A stretch of 64,000 bases of DNA from Bernardetia sp. ABR2-2B (GTDB taxonomy: Bacteria > Bacteroidota > Bacteroidia > Cytophagales > Bernardetiaceae). The stretch covers positions 705,001 through 769,000 of the forward strand of contig NZ_CP147020.1 in assembly GCF_037126435.1 (NCBI RefSeq). Reading direction: 5' to 3'. The notes under the pieces are model-generated. The model was not told where the DNA came from. It saw only the letters and a list, made by a program, of their open reading frames with translations, and searched no databases. The translations under genes and the position numbers were made by a program. Positions 15,079 through 23,617 of the stretch are shown here, in pieces (the first letter of the stretch is position 1; every line of letters begins with the position of its first letter).

Positions 15079-17268
15079 CTACATCGCATATTCTGATAAA
15101 AACTTGATGCGCATCAATCGTAATTCATCTTCTCCGTATTCATCTTCTTCAAACTCATCTAGCGCATCTTGAATACTATCCGTTTCAGCATTCATGAAAT
15201 AATCATATATTTCATCTTGACGGTCATAATCCATTATTTTATCAATATAGTAATCAAGATTTAGTTTTGTTCCTGAATAACAAATATGTTCTATTTCAGA
15301 AATCAAATCTCCTACTTTTATTCCTTTTGCATCAGCAATTTCTTCTAAATCAATCATTCTATCAATCTGTTGGATAATAAAAATCTTAACTTTAGATTTA
15401 TTGGCTGTTTGTTTTACTAATACTTCTGCATCAGTTTCAATATCATTTTCTTCGACGTATTTATTGATGGCATCTAAAAATACTTTACCAAATTTATCCA
15501 CTTTTGCCATTCCGACACCATTTATTTGCGCCAGTTCGTCATTTGTAGTAGGATAAACGGTTGCCATTTCTTCCAAAGAAGGGTCTTGAAAGATTACATA
15601 AGGAGGAAAGCCTTTTTCTTTCGCTAATTTTTTACGTAATTTTTTGAGTAAATCAAATAAAACAGGATCGTGTCCTCTATCTTCTGCTATTCCTCCAATG
15701 TCTTTTTCTTCGTCTTCTGCCGTGATTTTACTAAAATCGTGGTCTTCTGTCAGCATTACTTTATGCTCTTTTGGGTCTTCCAAAAATTTTCGCCCTTTAT
15801 CATTCAGTTTTACGACTCCATGATTATCAAAATCTTTATTAAGATAATTGAATAATAAAACTTGACGAATTACAGAACGCCAATACTGTACAGTTTGGTC
15901 TTTTCCTTTTCCAAAAACGCTTACTTTATTATGACTATAACTTTTCACATAATCGGTTTCTTTTCCCATCAGTACATCAGCAATATGACTAATAGTAAAA
16001 CGTTCTTCTGTTTCTTTGACAGTTTTCAAAACCCACTCTACGTGTTCATTAGCTTCAAATTTTGGTTTTGGCTTATCTGTATTATCATTAAAACCTCCAT
16101 CTTTTTCTACATTTTCGCCAAAATAATGTAGCAATTGTCTTCTTCTACATACTCCAGAGGTAGCATAATCTGCCATCTCTTGTAATAGATGACGTGCATT
16201 ATCTCTTTCTGTAACAGGTTTATCTTTATTAAATTTTTCTAATTTATGAATATCTTCTGGGCTATAAAACATAATACAATCAGCATTAAGCCCATCTCGC
16301 CCTGCTCTTCCTGTTTCTTGATAATAACCTTCTAATGACTTTGGTGCATCATAATGAATTACACAGCGAACATCTGGCTTATCAATTCCCATTCCGAAGG
16401 CAATTGTAGCAACAATTATATCTACTTCTTCATTCAGAAAAGCATCTTGATTTTGCATTCTGACACTAGCATCTAAACCTGCATGATAAGGACGTGATTT
16501 TATATCATTTACTTTCAAAAACTCATGAATTTCTTCTACTTTTTTTCTACTCAAACAATAAATAATTCCTGACTGCCCTTTCTTACCCTTTAAGTATTTT
16601 ATTAGTTGTTTCTTGACATTCTTTTTTGGACGAACTTCGTAATATAAATTCTGACGATTGAATGAAGTTTTGAATACGTTCGCATCTTCCATATGAAGAT
16701 TCTTCTGAATATCTTGCTGTACTTTTGGTGTTGCTGTTGCTGTGAGTGCAATTATTGGCAAGTTCCCAAGTGAATCGACAATAAAACGGATACGGCGATA
16801 TTCTGGACGAAAATCGTGTCCCCACTCTGAAATACAGTGTGCTTCGTCAATAGCAATAAAAGAGAGATTAGCCTTAGACAAAAAATCTAAGTTTTCTGGT
16901 TTTGTAAGCGACTCTGGAGCAACATAAAGCAGTTTGGTATTTCCTGCCAATACTGATTTTTTGACTTTATTACTTTCTGATTTTGAGAGCGTAGAATTAA
17001 GAAAAGAAGCATTTACACCAACGGCATTTAGCTGGTCTACTTGATTTTTCATTAGAGCTATCAAAGGCGAAATTACGATTGCTGTTCCCTCCCTTACAAT
17101 AGCAGGAAGTTGGTAACAAAGTGATTTACCTGCTCCTGTGGGCATAATTACGAATGTATTTTTGCCATCAAGAAGGTTTTGAATAATTGTTTCTTGATTT
17201 CCTCTAAATTGATTATATCCAAAAACTTCTTTAAGTGTTTTCTTCAAGTTTATTTTTTGCTCTACCAT
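15079..17268 (-). CDS. recQ: ATP-dependent DNA helicase RecQ, zinc ligands mostly lost
   Basis: The 729-residue 3'-5' helicase acts in recombination and fork repair. Walker A is at 42-49 (MPTGAGKS) and the DEAH box at 141-144, followed by the aromatic-rich loop HCISEWGHDFRPEYRR. The helicase C domain contains the QETGRAGRDG motif. The zinc subdomain keeps CRRRQLLHYFGE, but the usual following cluster of three cysteines (CGxCDNC) is replaced by GGFNDNTDKPKP. A winged-helix RQC domain, an HRDC domain (about 540-610) and an acidic C-terminal extension follow. The start is the ATG just after a heptamer array. Confidence 0.93.
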   Translation of the reverse strand: MVEQKINLKKTLKEVFGYNQFRGNQETIIQNLLDGKNTFVIMPTGAGKSLCYQLPAIVREGTAIVISPLIALMKNQVDQLNAVGVNASFLNSTLSKSESNKVKKSVLAGNTKLLYVAPESLTKPENLDFLSKANLSFIAIDEAHCISEWGHDFRPEYRRIRFIVDSLGNLPIIALTATATPKVQQDIQKNLHMEDANVFKTSFNRQNLYYEVRPKKNVKKQLIKYLKGKKGQSGIIYCLSRKKVEEIHEFLKVNDIKSRPYHAGLDASVRMQNQDAFLNEEVDIIVATIAFGMGIDKPDVRCVIHYDAPKSLEGYYQETGRAGRDGLNADCIMFYSPEDIHKLEKFNKDKPVTERDNARHLLQEMADYATSGVCRRRQLLHYFGENVEKDGGFNDNTDKPKPKFEANEHVEWVLKTVKETEERFTISHIADVLMGKETDYVKSYSHNKVSVFGKGKDQTVQYWRSVIRQVLLFNYLNKDFDNHGVVKLNDKGRKFLEDPKEHKVMLTEDHDFSKITAEDEEKDIGGIAEDRGHDPVLFDLLKKLRKKLAKEKGFPPYVIFQDPSLEEMATVYPTTNDELAQINGVGMAKVDKFGKVFLDAINKYVEENDIETDAEVLVKQTANKSKVKIFIIQQIDRMIDLEEIADAKGIKVGDLISEIEHICYSGTKLNLDYYIDKIMDYDRQDEIYDYFMNAETDSIQDALDEFEEDEYGEDELRLMRIKFLSEYAM

Positions 17269-17274
17269 TGTATT

Positions 17275-17309
17275 AATTACGAATTAATAAGTACGGATTA
17301 CGAAGTGAA
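17275..17309. repeat. Degenerate AATTACG heptamer array before recQ
   Basis: Five 7-bp units (AATTACG, AATTAAT, AAGTACG, GATTACG, AAGTGAA) lie six bases upstream of the recQ start. Further downstream (17315-17357) the phrase CAGCGTAGTTAATTA occurs twice. Confidence 0.6.
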
Positions 17310-17556
17310 TAGTCAGCGTAGTTAATTACAACCTGTCAGCACAGCGTAGTTAATTAATAGTAACACTTCAATTTTTACAACTCTTTCTAATTTTCTATTT
17401 ATTAAAGTTAGCATAAAACTTTGATAAAACAAGTTTTATTGTACATTTTGTTGCAAATAATTTGTGAGATTATATAGTTAGCTTTGTTATCGATATGTTA
17501 AATGAATATAGAAAAGTAACCGTTTTGTAAAGAGAACATTTTTATAAAAAGTAGTC

Positions 17557-18387
17557 TTAGGTCAGGTCTAATTTCTTTTTTTTCTGAATGCTTTCTGTCA
17601 TCAGTTTATAAATCTGACTAAAATGAGGATTAGAATTAGATAAATTCATTTCTTCAATCATATGTAAATGTTTTTCAATTACCTTTTCATCTTTTCTAAT
17701 TGCAGGACCTGTTTGAGCATTGGAAGGATTTATTTCTAAGGCTTTTTGAAGAGTTTCCTCCAAAAGAGGTTTGAGCATATCAAAGGGAAGATTTTTTTCT
17801 TTCAGAATCTGCTCACTGATTGTCCATAAATAATTTGAAAAATTACACGCAAAAACAGCAGCAACGTGCAAAATACTTCTATCTTTTGAAGAAACTTGAA
17901 ATACTTTATTAGAAAACTGTTTGGCTAAAGAAGTGAGTTTTTCTTCAATTTTTTTATCATTAGCTTCTATACAAAATGGAATCTGACTAAAATCAACTTC
18001 TTTTGCCTTGCTAAAAGTCTGTAAAGGATAAAAAACACCTATATTTTTGATTTGATTCTGATTAGCTAATTTCAACATTTCCATCGGTTGCGCCCCCGAA
18101 GTATGCGCCAAAATACAGTTCTTAGGAAGAATAAGCTTTGACAAAACAGTTTCAAAAGCTCCATCTGCAATAGATAAAATAGCTAAATCTACATCTGTTT
18201 TAGAAAAATCTAGTTGCTGGATAGAATAATTAATTTTTATACTTTCATCATTCAACTTATTTTTTAGCGATTCTGCATTCTCTTTTTTTCTACTCCAAAT
18301 ATGAGTGATTTGTAAGTCTTTGTTTTTAGAAAATAGAGATACCAAATGCCAAGCTACATTTCCAGCACCGATGAATATTGTTTTCAA
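17557..18387 (-). CDS. DUF2520 NAD(P)-binding protein
   Basis: The 276-residue protein has an N-terminal Rossmann fold with FIGAGNVAWHL at residues 5-15 and a C-terminal helical DUF2520 domain (about 130-260). Together they resemble 6-phosphogluconate-dehydrogenase-like or F420-reductase-like oxidoreductases. The substrate is unknown. I choose the TTG at 18387 because it gives the canonical start (M)KTIFIGAGN. The frame stays open to an ATG at 18471, but those 28 extra residues are encoded by a tandem 9-bp repeat and do not look like protein. Confidence 0.8.
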   Translation of the reverse strand: MKTIFIGAGNVAWHLVSLFSKNKDLQITHIWSRKKENAESLKNKLNDESIKINYSIQQLDFSKTDVDLAILSIADGAFETVLSKLILPKNCILAHTSGAQPMEMLKLANQNQIKNIGVFYPLQTFSKAKEVDFSQIPFCIEANDKKIEEKLTSLAKQFSNKVFQVSSKDRSILHVAAVFACNFSNYLWTISEQILKEKNLPFDMLKPLLEETLQKALEINPSNAQTGPAIRKDEKVIEKHLHMIEEMNLSNSNPHFSQIYKLMTESIQKKKKLDLT

Positions 18388-18423
18388 ATTTCTTTTTGGG
18401 AATGGGAATACAAATGAATTTAA

Positions 18424-18528
18424 CACTAAGGCACAAGGAAATACTAAGAAACACAAAGTTACAGAGAACACAGAGAAAAAAATAAAATTGCATTAACTGA
18501 TAACTGGTTACTGCTAACTGAACAACTG
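18424..18528. repeat. 9-bp array followed by a TAACTGA 7-bp array
   Basis: Bases 18424-18477 split into six 9-bp units (CACTAAGGC, ACAAGGAAA, TACTAAGAA, ACACAAAGT, TACAGAGAA, CACAGAGAA). Bases 18494-18528 split into 7-bp units (TAACTGA, TAACTGG, TTACTGC, TAACTGA, ACAACTG). The second array encodes the last residues (QLFS) and the stop of the neighbouring ThiF-family gene. Confidence 0.7.
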
Positions 18529-19746
18529 TTTCTTATCTCCTGTAAGCTCATAATACTTATGTTTTCCTTCTGTATCTTGAACTGCCACGACGTGCAAAAT
18601 AGGAACACCTAGTTCTTTTAGTGAAAAGTTTAATAGTCTATCTTCTGTTGTTTCTAAATTGAACTGTCCAATGGTTTGTTTTGGTGCAGGGGTTTGATTT
18701 TCCGTGTTATTTTCTCCTTCGCTTCTACACTCCTCACAATGACTTTCATAATCATAAATTCGGAAAGATGGACGATAAAACTCTATTTCCTTCTGACAAC
18801 CACGACAAGACATCGTTTTTACAAATGTTCTATCTCCTCTAAAATCTAAAGTTGCTCCTGCTCCTGAATGTTCAGCTTTAGAAATTTCTTTTAAAAATTC
18901 TTTCAATGAAATATCTGTATCTAAGTCTAAGGAAATAATCTCATCATAACTTGCTTGATGCGCCCAACAATCTGGATTATCTGGCATATCAAAAACATCA
19001 AAATCGTTTGTTTTTCCTTGATAATAAATTTGCTTACCCAAAGCTACTTCTTGTCCACAAATAAACTTTATAGCTTCTTGAACTTGCAAAGCACCGACCA
19101 AAGCAGATGCAATTTGAACAGTTGGAATTTTTCCTTCACTAGTTACTTGCTTCTTAAAATCATCACACGAATAACGCTCTCTTGCTGCTTGCCATTGATT
19201 TGGCGACAAACTACACTGATAACATGGCGCATGAGGAGGCTGATAAAAATTAATTCTTAAACCCAATTCATAAATTCCTGCATCAATCCAAGGCGTTCCA
19301 GCCAAATAACATTGTTTGTTTACAGCAATTCTAGTTTCGATATTATCCAAACAACCCAAAACTATATCTACGTTTCTATAAACTCCTGTTCCGAGTTCCC
19401 AAACAACATCGCCTTCAAAATAATTTACTTTAAAATCATCTGACAACGCCATTTCTTTAATTCTTTCGGCTGCTGTTTGTGCTTTTCGTTTGCCTTGGTC
19501 GTCTTTTCTAAACAAAACAGTTCGGCTCAAATTTGACTTTGAAATATCGTCAAAATCTGTAATCAGAATATTTCCAACCCCCAAAAGAGCTAAGTTTTTG
19601 AGTGTTTCGTTGCCGATTGCACCAGCACCAACTACCAAAACGGTAGCATTCTTTAATTTTTCTTGTTCCCACCAATCAATACGCTCTTGACGGTCAAAAA
19701 AGCTATCTTCTGTTGATGAAATGTTTGTTACTTCAAATTTTGACAT
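18514..19746 (-). CDS. ThiF/MoeB-family E1-like enzyme with zinc-ribbon tail
   Basis: The 410-residue protein starts with an E1-like adenylation domain (about 15-260). GAGAIG is at 40-45, the ATP-binding Asp at 64, the SNLSR arginine motif at 71-75, and CLDNIETR at 132-139. A CxxC pair (C175, C178) suggests structural zinc. A second zinc-ribbon-like region has CxxC at 314/317 and 337/340, followed by a disordered linker and a small conserved tail. E1-like enzymes adenylate the C-terminal glycine of ubiquitin-like or sulfur-carrier proteins. No ThiS, MoaD or other Ub-like gene is nearby, and no rhodanese domain is attached, so thiamin or molybdopterin roles are unsupported. Confidence 0.85.
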   Translation of the reverse strand: MSKFEVTNISSTEDSFFDRQERIDWWEQEKLKNATVLVVGAGAIGNETLKNLALLGVGNILITDFDDISKSNLSRTVLFRKDDQGKRKAQTAAERIKEMALSDDFKVNYFEGDVVWELGTGVYRNVDIVLGCLDNIETRIAVNKQCYLAGTPWIDAGIYELGLRINFYQPPHAPCYQCSLSPNQWQAARERYSCDDFKKQVTSEGKIPTVQIASALVGALQVQEAIKFICGQEVALGKQIYYQGKTNDFDVFDMPDNPDCWAHQASYDEIISLDLDTDISLKEFLKEISKAEHSGAGATLDFRGDRTFVKTMSCRGCQKEIEFYRPSFRIYDYESHCEECRSEGENNTENQTPAPKQTIGQFNLETTEDRLLNFSLKELGVPILHVVAVQDTEGKHKYYELTGDKKQLFS

Positions 19747-19885
19747 AGTTTTTTATTTTTTATGTGTCGCCTGTGAGAACACAAGCAACGGCTGTATTTT
19801 TTTATATCTCTTTCTGACAGTTTGGAAGCTGACAGCAACCTATTTTATGATTTATTAAAATAAATAATTAAAACTGGTAACTGTA

Positions 19886-20761
19886 TCAAACCGTCTTTAC
19901 ATAATAAAGGCTAAATAAATCAAAATCTTCATGACTCTCTAGCTGGTCAAAATGATAACTAAAACTTAGATGAGCAGGACGAGAAGCAAATTTGACATAA
20001 GCATATCTATCCAACAGTTTATAAATTTTACCTTCTTTATTACTCTGTCCGTACAAAACCACTTCTAATTTTTGAGAATTAATTTTTGCATCATCACTTA
20101 CAGCCAAAATAAAATAAGCTACTTCTTCTGCATTCTTAAACTCAAAACGATTTAGAAAAAGTAAACTCTGCTCATCTAAAACAGCTACAAAAAGTTGATT
20201 ACCTTCTATAAGTGCATGAACTTGATTTGCCTTATTTTCTTGTAATAAAAGCCCTTCTAAAAAAGCAGCTGATTGATGCACATACGTAATACCCGTTTTT
20301 TGATGTGGATATTTTTCTTCTATCCAATCTGAAACCGTTTTGGGCATAGAAAAAAGACAGTTTGTAGAGGCAAGTTGGTGTTCACTAAACTGCACATAGC
20401 TTTTAGAAGTATCTAATGTAGTATTGAAACGCAAATAAGAGAGAGCATATTCAGTTCTGAAATATTCATCAGGAACGAAAGTAAACTCTTGTTTTCCCAT
20501 CATCAGCGTAATTTTTTGCCAATAACCAGCCGATGCAAAGCTGTGTGTATTTACTAAATTACTGAAAGCCTCTAAAAACTGTTCATCTGTTTCTAAAGGA
20601 ATATCAGCCGTATAGCGTTCATAACACAGACAACGGTCTGATTTAGTATCAAAAACCACCAAACGACATTCAGTAGGCGTAAGGGCAAAACAAAGTTTGT
20701 ATCTACCTATCTGATCGACTTCAAACTTTTCATCTCGTAAAATTAAATCTTCTTGGAACAC
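19886..20761 (-). CDS. DUF3822 family protein
   Basis: The 291-residue cytoplasmic protein matches the Bacteroidota DUF3822 family, which has an actin/ASKHA-like two-lobed beta-rich fold by pattern. Characteristic phrases are ALTPTECRLVVFD near residue 35 and ALIEGNQLFVAVLDEQSLLFLNRF at about 185-208, with the strand order repeated in both halves. There is no signal peptide or membrane segment. Relatives are often encoded near pantetheine-phosphate adenylyltransferase (coaD) or rsmD; neither is visible here. It lies between the ThiF-like and flavin monooxygenase genes on the same strand with gaps of 134-139 bases. Function unknown. Confidence 0.8.
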   Translation of the reverse strand: MFQEDLILRDEKFEVDQIGRYKLCFALTPTECRLVVFDTKSDRCLCYERYTADIPLETDEQFLEAFSNLVNTHSFASAGYWQKITLMMGKQEFTFVPDEYFRTEYALSYLRFNTTLDTSKSYVQFSEHQLASTNCLFSMPKTVSDWIEEKYPHQKTGITYVHQSAAFLEGLLLQENKANQVHALIEGNQLFVAVLDEQSLLFLNRFEFKNAEEVAYFILAVSDDAKINSQKLEVVLYGQSNKEGKIYKLLDRYAYVKFASRPAHLSFSYHFDQLESHEDFDLFSLYYVKTV

Positions 20762-20895
20762 GCTGTATTTTTTGTGTTAATGTGATGCGACTAGTTTTTA
20801 TCCTAACCAATCGAATAGCTAAGAAACTAAAAAAAGTACATTCTTACAAGTCAATCACGAAATAGTTCAGAAAATACCTAATTCATTCATAAATA

Positions 20896-22374
20896 TTATT
20901 CATAAACAAGAGCCTCATCTTTCAAAGAACTGTATTTTATGGTCATAATGTCTAAAGGATAATTTTGGTTGAGCTTCCAAGGAATTTTCGAACCTTGTTT
21001 TGGTAGAGAATCAATAGAACGCAAAACGTAAGACGAATTAAAATCTAAAATAGGCTCATTCTCAAAAGAATCTTCAAGCTCTTGTTCTAAATGAGGTGTA
21101 CAAACTTCATAGTTATTTTTTTTCATATGATTAAGCAAACGACACACATAAACACAAGTTAAATCTGTTTTGAGCGTCCACGAAGCATTCGTATAACCAA
21201 CACAAATTGCCATATTTGGAATATCCGAAAACATCATTCCACGATACATATAATGATTTGGTAGCTTTATTTCTTTATCAGCTTTTTTGATTGTCATTCC
21301 ACTCATTATATCCAGTTTTAGACCTGTTGCAGTTACTATCAAATCAGCTTCTAGTTCTTTTCCAGAGTTAAGCAAAATACCTTTTGGAGTAAATTTTTCA
21401 ATTGTATCAGTTACAATTTCTGTCTTTTTCGAATTGATAGAATTAAAAAGGTCGTTATCAGGAACAAGACATAGGCGTTGTTTCCAAGGGTCATATTTTG
21501 GAGTAAAATGTGTCTCTACATCATAATTTTTTCCTAATGTTTTGCGAGTTTGTTTTTTGATATATTTTTTGACAAAACTCGGCTTTTTGATAGCTAGTTT
21601 ATAAAAGAACAAACTAAATAGTACATTTTTCCATCGATTAAATTCATAAGCAATTTTGGAAGGAAGAAGTCGTCTAAAAAAATCAGCAATTTTATCTTTC
21701 GAAGGTTGAGAAATAATATAAGAAGGCGAACGTTGCAACATCGTTACTAATTTTGCTTTTTTGGAAAGCTCTGGAACTAGCGTAACAGCAGTAGCACCAC
21801 TTCCAATAACAACCACTTTTTTATTTTGATATTCAATATCTGAAGTCCACTTTTGAGGATGTACAATTTTTCCTTCAAAATCCTTAAAACCTTCAAAATT
21901 AGGCGTGTAACCTTCATTATAATTGTAATATCCACTACACATCAACAGAAAATTACAAGAGTATTTTATCGTTTCTTCTTCTTGTGTTTCTTTATTTTTA
22001 GCTGTTGTTTCTATATTCCAAATTTTATTTTTTGAAGACCAATTTGCAGATACTAATTTTCTATTAAACTGTATTTTCTTATCAATCCCTTCGTCAGTAG
22101 CTGTCTGACGGATATAATTAAGAATAGAAGAACCGTCTGCAATTGCTTTGGCTTCTTTCCAAGGACGAAAAGCATAACCAAGCGTGTACATATCCGAATC
22201 GGAACGAATACCGGGGTAGCGAAACAAATCCCATGTTCCTCCAATGGCTTCACGCATTTCTAAAATAGCATAAGAACGGTCTGGACAGCGATTTTGAATG
22301 TAATGAGCAGCTCCAATTCCTGAAAGACCTGCTCCAATGATTAAAACATCGAAATGATTGTTAGTAGTATTCAC
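20896..22374 (-). CDS. Flavin-containing (Baeyer-Villiger-type) monooxygenase
   Basis: The 492-residue enzyme has two dinucleotide-binding motifs: GAGLSGIG (14-21) for FAD and GSGATA (191-196) for NADPH. Between them lies the near-consensus Baeyer-Villiger fingerprint FxGxxxHxxxW at 166-176 (FEGKIVHPQKW), with Thr instead of Pro or Asp following. The GGTWDLFRYPGIRSDSD stretch (about 46-61) is typical of EthA/CHMO-like enzymes that oxidise ketones or thioethers. The length is on the short side but complete. The substrate cannot be read from the sequence. The gene diverges from YfiR across a 350-base intergenic region. Confidence 0.88.
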   Translation of the reverse strand: MNTTNNHFDVLIIGAGLSGIGAAHYIQNRCPDRSYAILEMREAIGGTWDLFRYPGIRSDSDMYTLGYAFRPWKEAKAIADGSSILNYIRQTATDEGIDKKIQFNRKLVSANWSSKNKIWNIETTAKNKETQEEETIKYSCNFLLMCSGYYNYNEGYTPNFEGFKDFEGKIVHPQKWTSDIEYQNKKVVVIGSGATAVTLVPELSKKAKLVTMLQRSPSYIISQPSKDKIADFFRRLLPSKIAYEFNRWKNVLFSLFFYKLAIKKPSFVKKYIKKQTRKTLGKNYDVETHFTPKYDPWKQRLCLVPDNDLFNSINSKKTEIVTDTIEKFTPKGILLNSGKELEADLIVTATGLKLDIMSGMTIKKADKEIKLPNHYMYRGMMFSDIPNMAICVGYTNASWTLKTDLTCVYVCRLLNHMKKNNYEVCTPHLEQELEDSFENEPILDFNSSYVLRSIDSLPKQGSKIPWKLNQNYPLDIMTIKYSSLKDEALVYE

Positions 22375-22594
22375 TTCTCAAAATTTATAGTTGTTAAAAT
22401 ATACAGATAAGGAAAGTACAATTGAACTACTGATAAAGTTATAATTACACTGTTTTTTTTAATTGTAAAGATAGCCGAACTGCTAGATTAAAGATTTATT
22501 CACTTCCATAAAAAAGTAAAAATCAGATAATTTTTCATCTCATTCTATATTTTATTTGTAGTAGAAGCGTTTATAGTTTAAATTACAATAGTGA

Positions 22595-22628
22595 TTGCAT
22601 TAAGATTGAAAATAATTGCATAATTTTG
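22595..22628 (+). promoter_or_regulatory. Promoter of the YfiR-family gene
   Basis: TTG (22595-22597), a 23-base spacer and TAATTTTG (22621-22628) fit the Bacteroidota pattern, leaving a leader of about 90 bases. The rest of the 350-base gap 22375-22724 is AT-rich; I see no gene in it and no convincing promoter for the divergent monooxygenase gene. Confidence 0.5.
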
Positions 22629-22724
22629 CTATCTATCTTCATTTTTTATTGTCTTATGCTTTGTGTAAAAAGTAGTACATTTTTTGTCTCTTTACCTTTA
22701 TCTCTACTATTTTAAGTTTATTCG

Positions 22725-23327
22725 ATGTTTATAAAATTACTTCCTCAAAAATTAGATAAAACAGGTTTGATTACCAAATTTCTATCAAAAACTATATGTA
22801 TTCTTCTACTAAGCATTTTCTTTAGCTTTATTACTTTGCCTTCTAAAGCTCAATATTCAGCCACGAAAGTAAAAATTGCTTTGATTGTTCATTTTATTGA
22901 GCATACAACATTTCCTCCTGAGGCTTTCAAGAGCCCAAAAGAAATGATACAAATCGGAATTTTGGGTGATGACCCTTTTGGCGATGAATTAGAATCCTTT
23001 CTTATGCACTACAAGATAAATGGACGTGGTTTGCGTGTTCGAAGAAAGAAAAAAGCTTCTGATTTATGGGGTTGTCAAGTGATTTATATCAGCAAATCTG
23101 AACAAGGCAAACTTAGTGATATTTTGGATTACTTTAGAAGATACCCAACGCTGACTATCGGAGATAATTTAAAAGGCTTTATCGAACAATGTGGAATCAT
23201 TAATTTTGTAACCGTAGATAATAAGCCTTACCGTTTCGAACTCAATATTGAAGCTGCACAAAAATCAAATCTTGGCTTAGATGTAGGACTTTTCAGAATG
23301 GCAAAACGTATTGTCGCTTGTCCTTAG
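22725..23327 (+). CDS. YfiR family (DUF4154) periplasmic protein
   Basis: The 200-residue protein has a signal peptide ending near residue 43 (SKAQ) and then the DUF4154 domain. Landmarks are VKIALIVHFIEHTTFPPEAF, the GILGDDPFGDELESF motif, a strand around CQVIYISKSEQ, and the final FELNIEAAQKSNL.LDVGLFRMA motif. In Pseudomonas, YfiR is a periplasmic repressor of the diguanylate cyclase YfiN. No YfiN or YfiB homologue is adjacent, so a c-di-GMP role is only a family analogy. The gene is alone, with its own promoter and terminator. Confidence 0.88.
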   Translation: MFIKLLPQKLDKTGLITKFLSKTICILLLSIFFSFITLPSKAQYSATKVKIALIVHFIEHTTFPPEAFKSPKEMIQIGILGDDPFGDELESFLMHYKINGRGLRVRRKKKASDLWGCQVIYISKSEQGKLSDILDYFRRYPTLTIGDNLKGFIEQCGIINFVTVDNKPYRFELNIEAAQKSNLGLDVGLFRMAKRIVACP

Positions 23328-23453
23328 TTTTATTGTTTAAAAAAATTATTCTATGAAGAAGTATGAAAGTAATGTCAAAGATGAAAGGTTATGAAGACGA
23401 GGATTGTTATATTTCGTTGTATCCCAATAACTATTAGAAGTAGTTTTATAATT

Positions 23454-23484
23454 AGCACAAAGATTACCACTTTGTGCTTTTTTT
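23454..23484 (+). terminator. YfiR-gene terminator
   Basis: A perfect 9-bp stem AGCACAAAG/CTTTGTGCT (23454-23462 with 23470-23478) is followed by seven T. Confidence 0.85.
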
Positions 23485-23617
23485 ATCTCCTTAATTTTTA
23501 ATTTCTCTAAAAATTATGGAATTTCTAATCATACTGCATCTTAATAGAAAAACAACGAGGTAAATCACTTACCTTTCATAAAATTTCACTAATTTACCCA
23601 TTATTATTACATCAATT

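Noticed and set aside
18388-18471. N-terminal extension of the DUF2520 protein
   Set aside because: It is encoded by a 9-bp tandem repeat; the family fold starts at the TTG at 18387.
19760-19850. REP-like stretch with CTGACAG twice upstream of the ThiF-like gene
   Set aside because: Copies are in direct, not inverted, orientation and no second locus with the same arrangement is visible.
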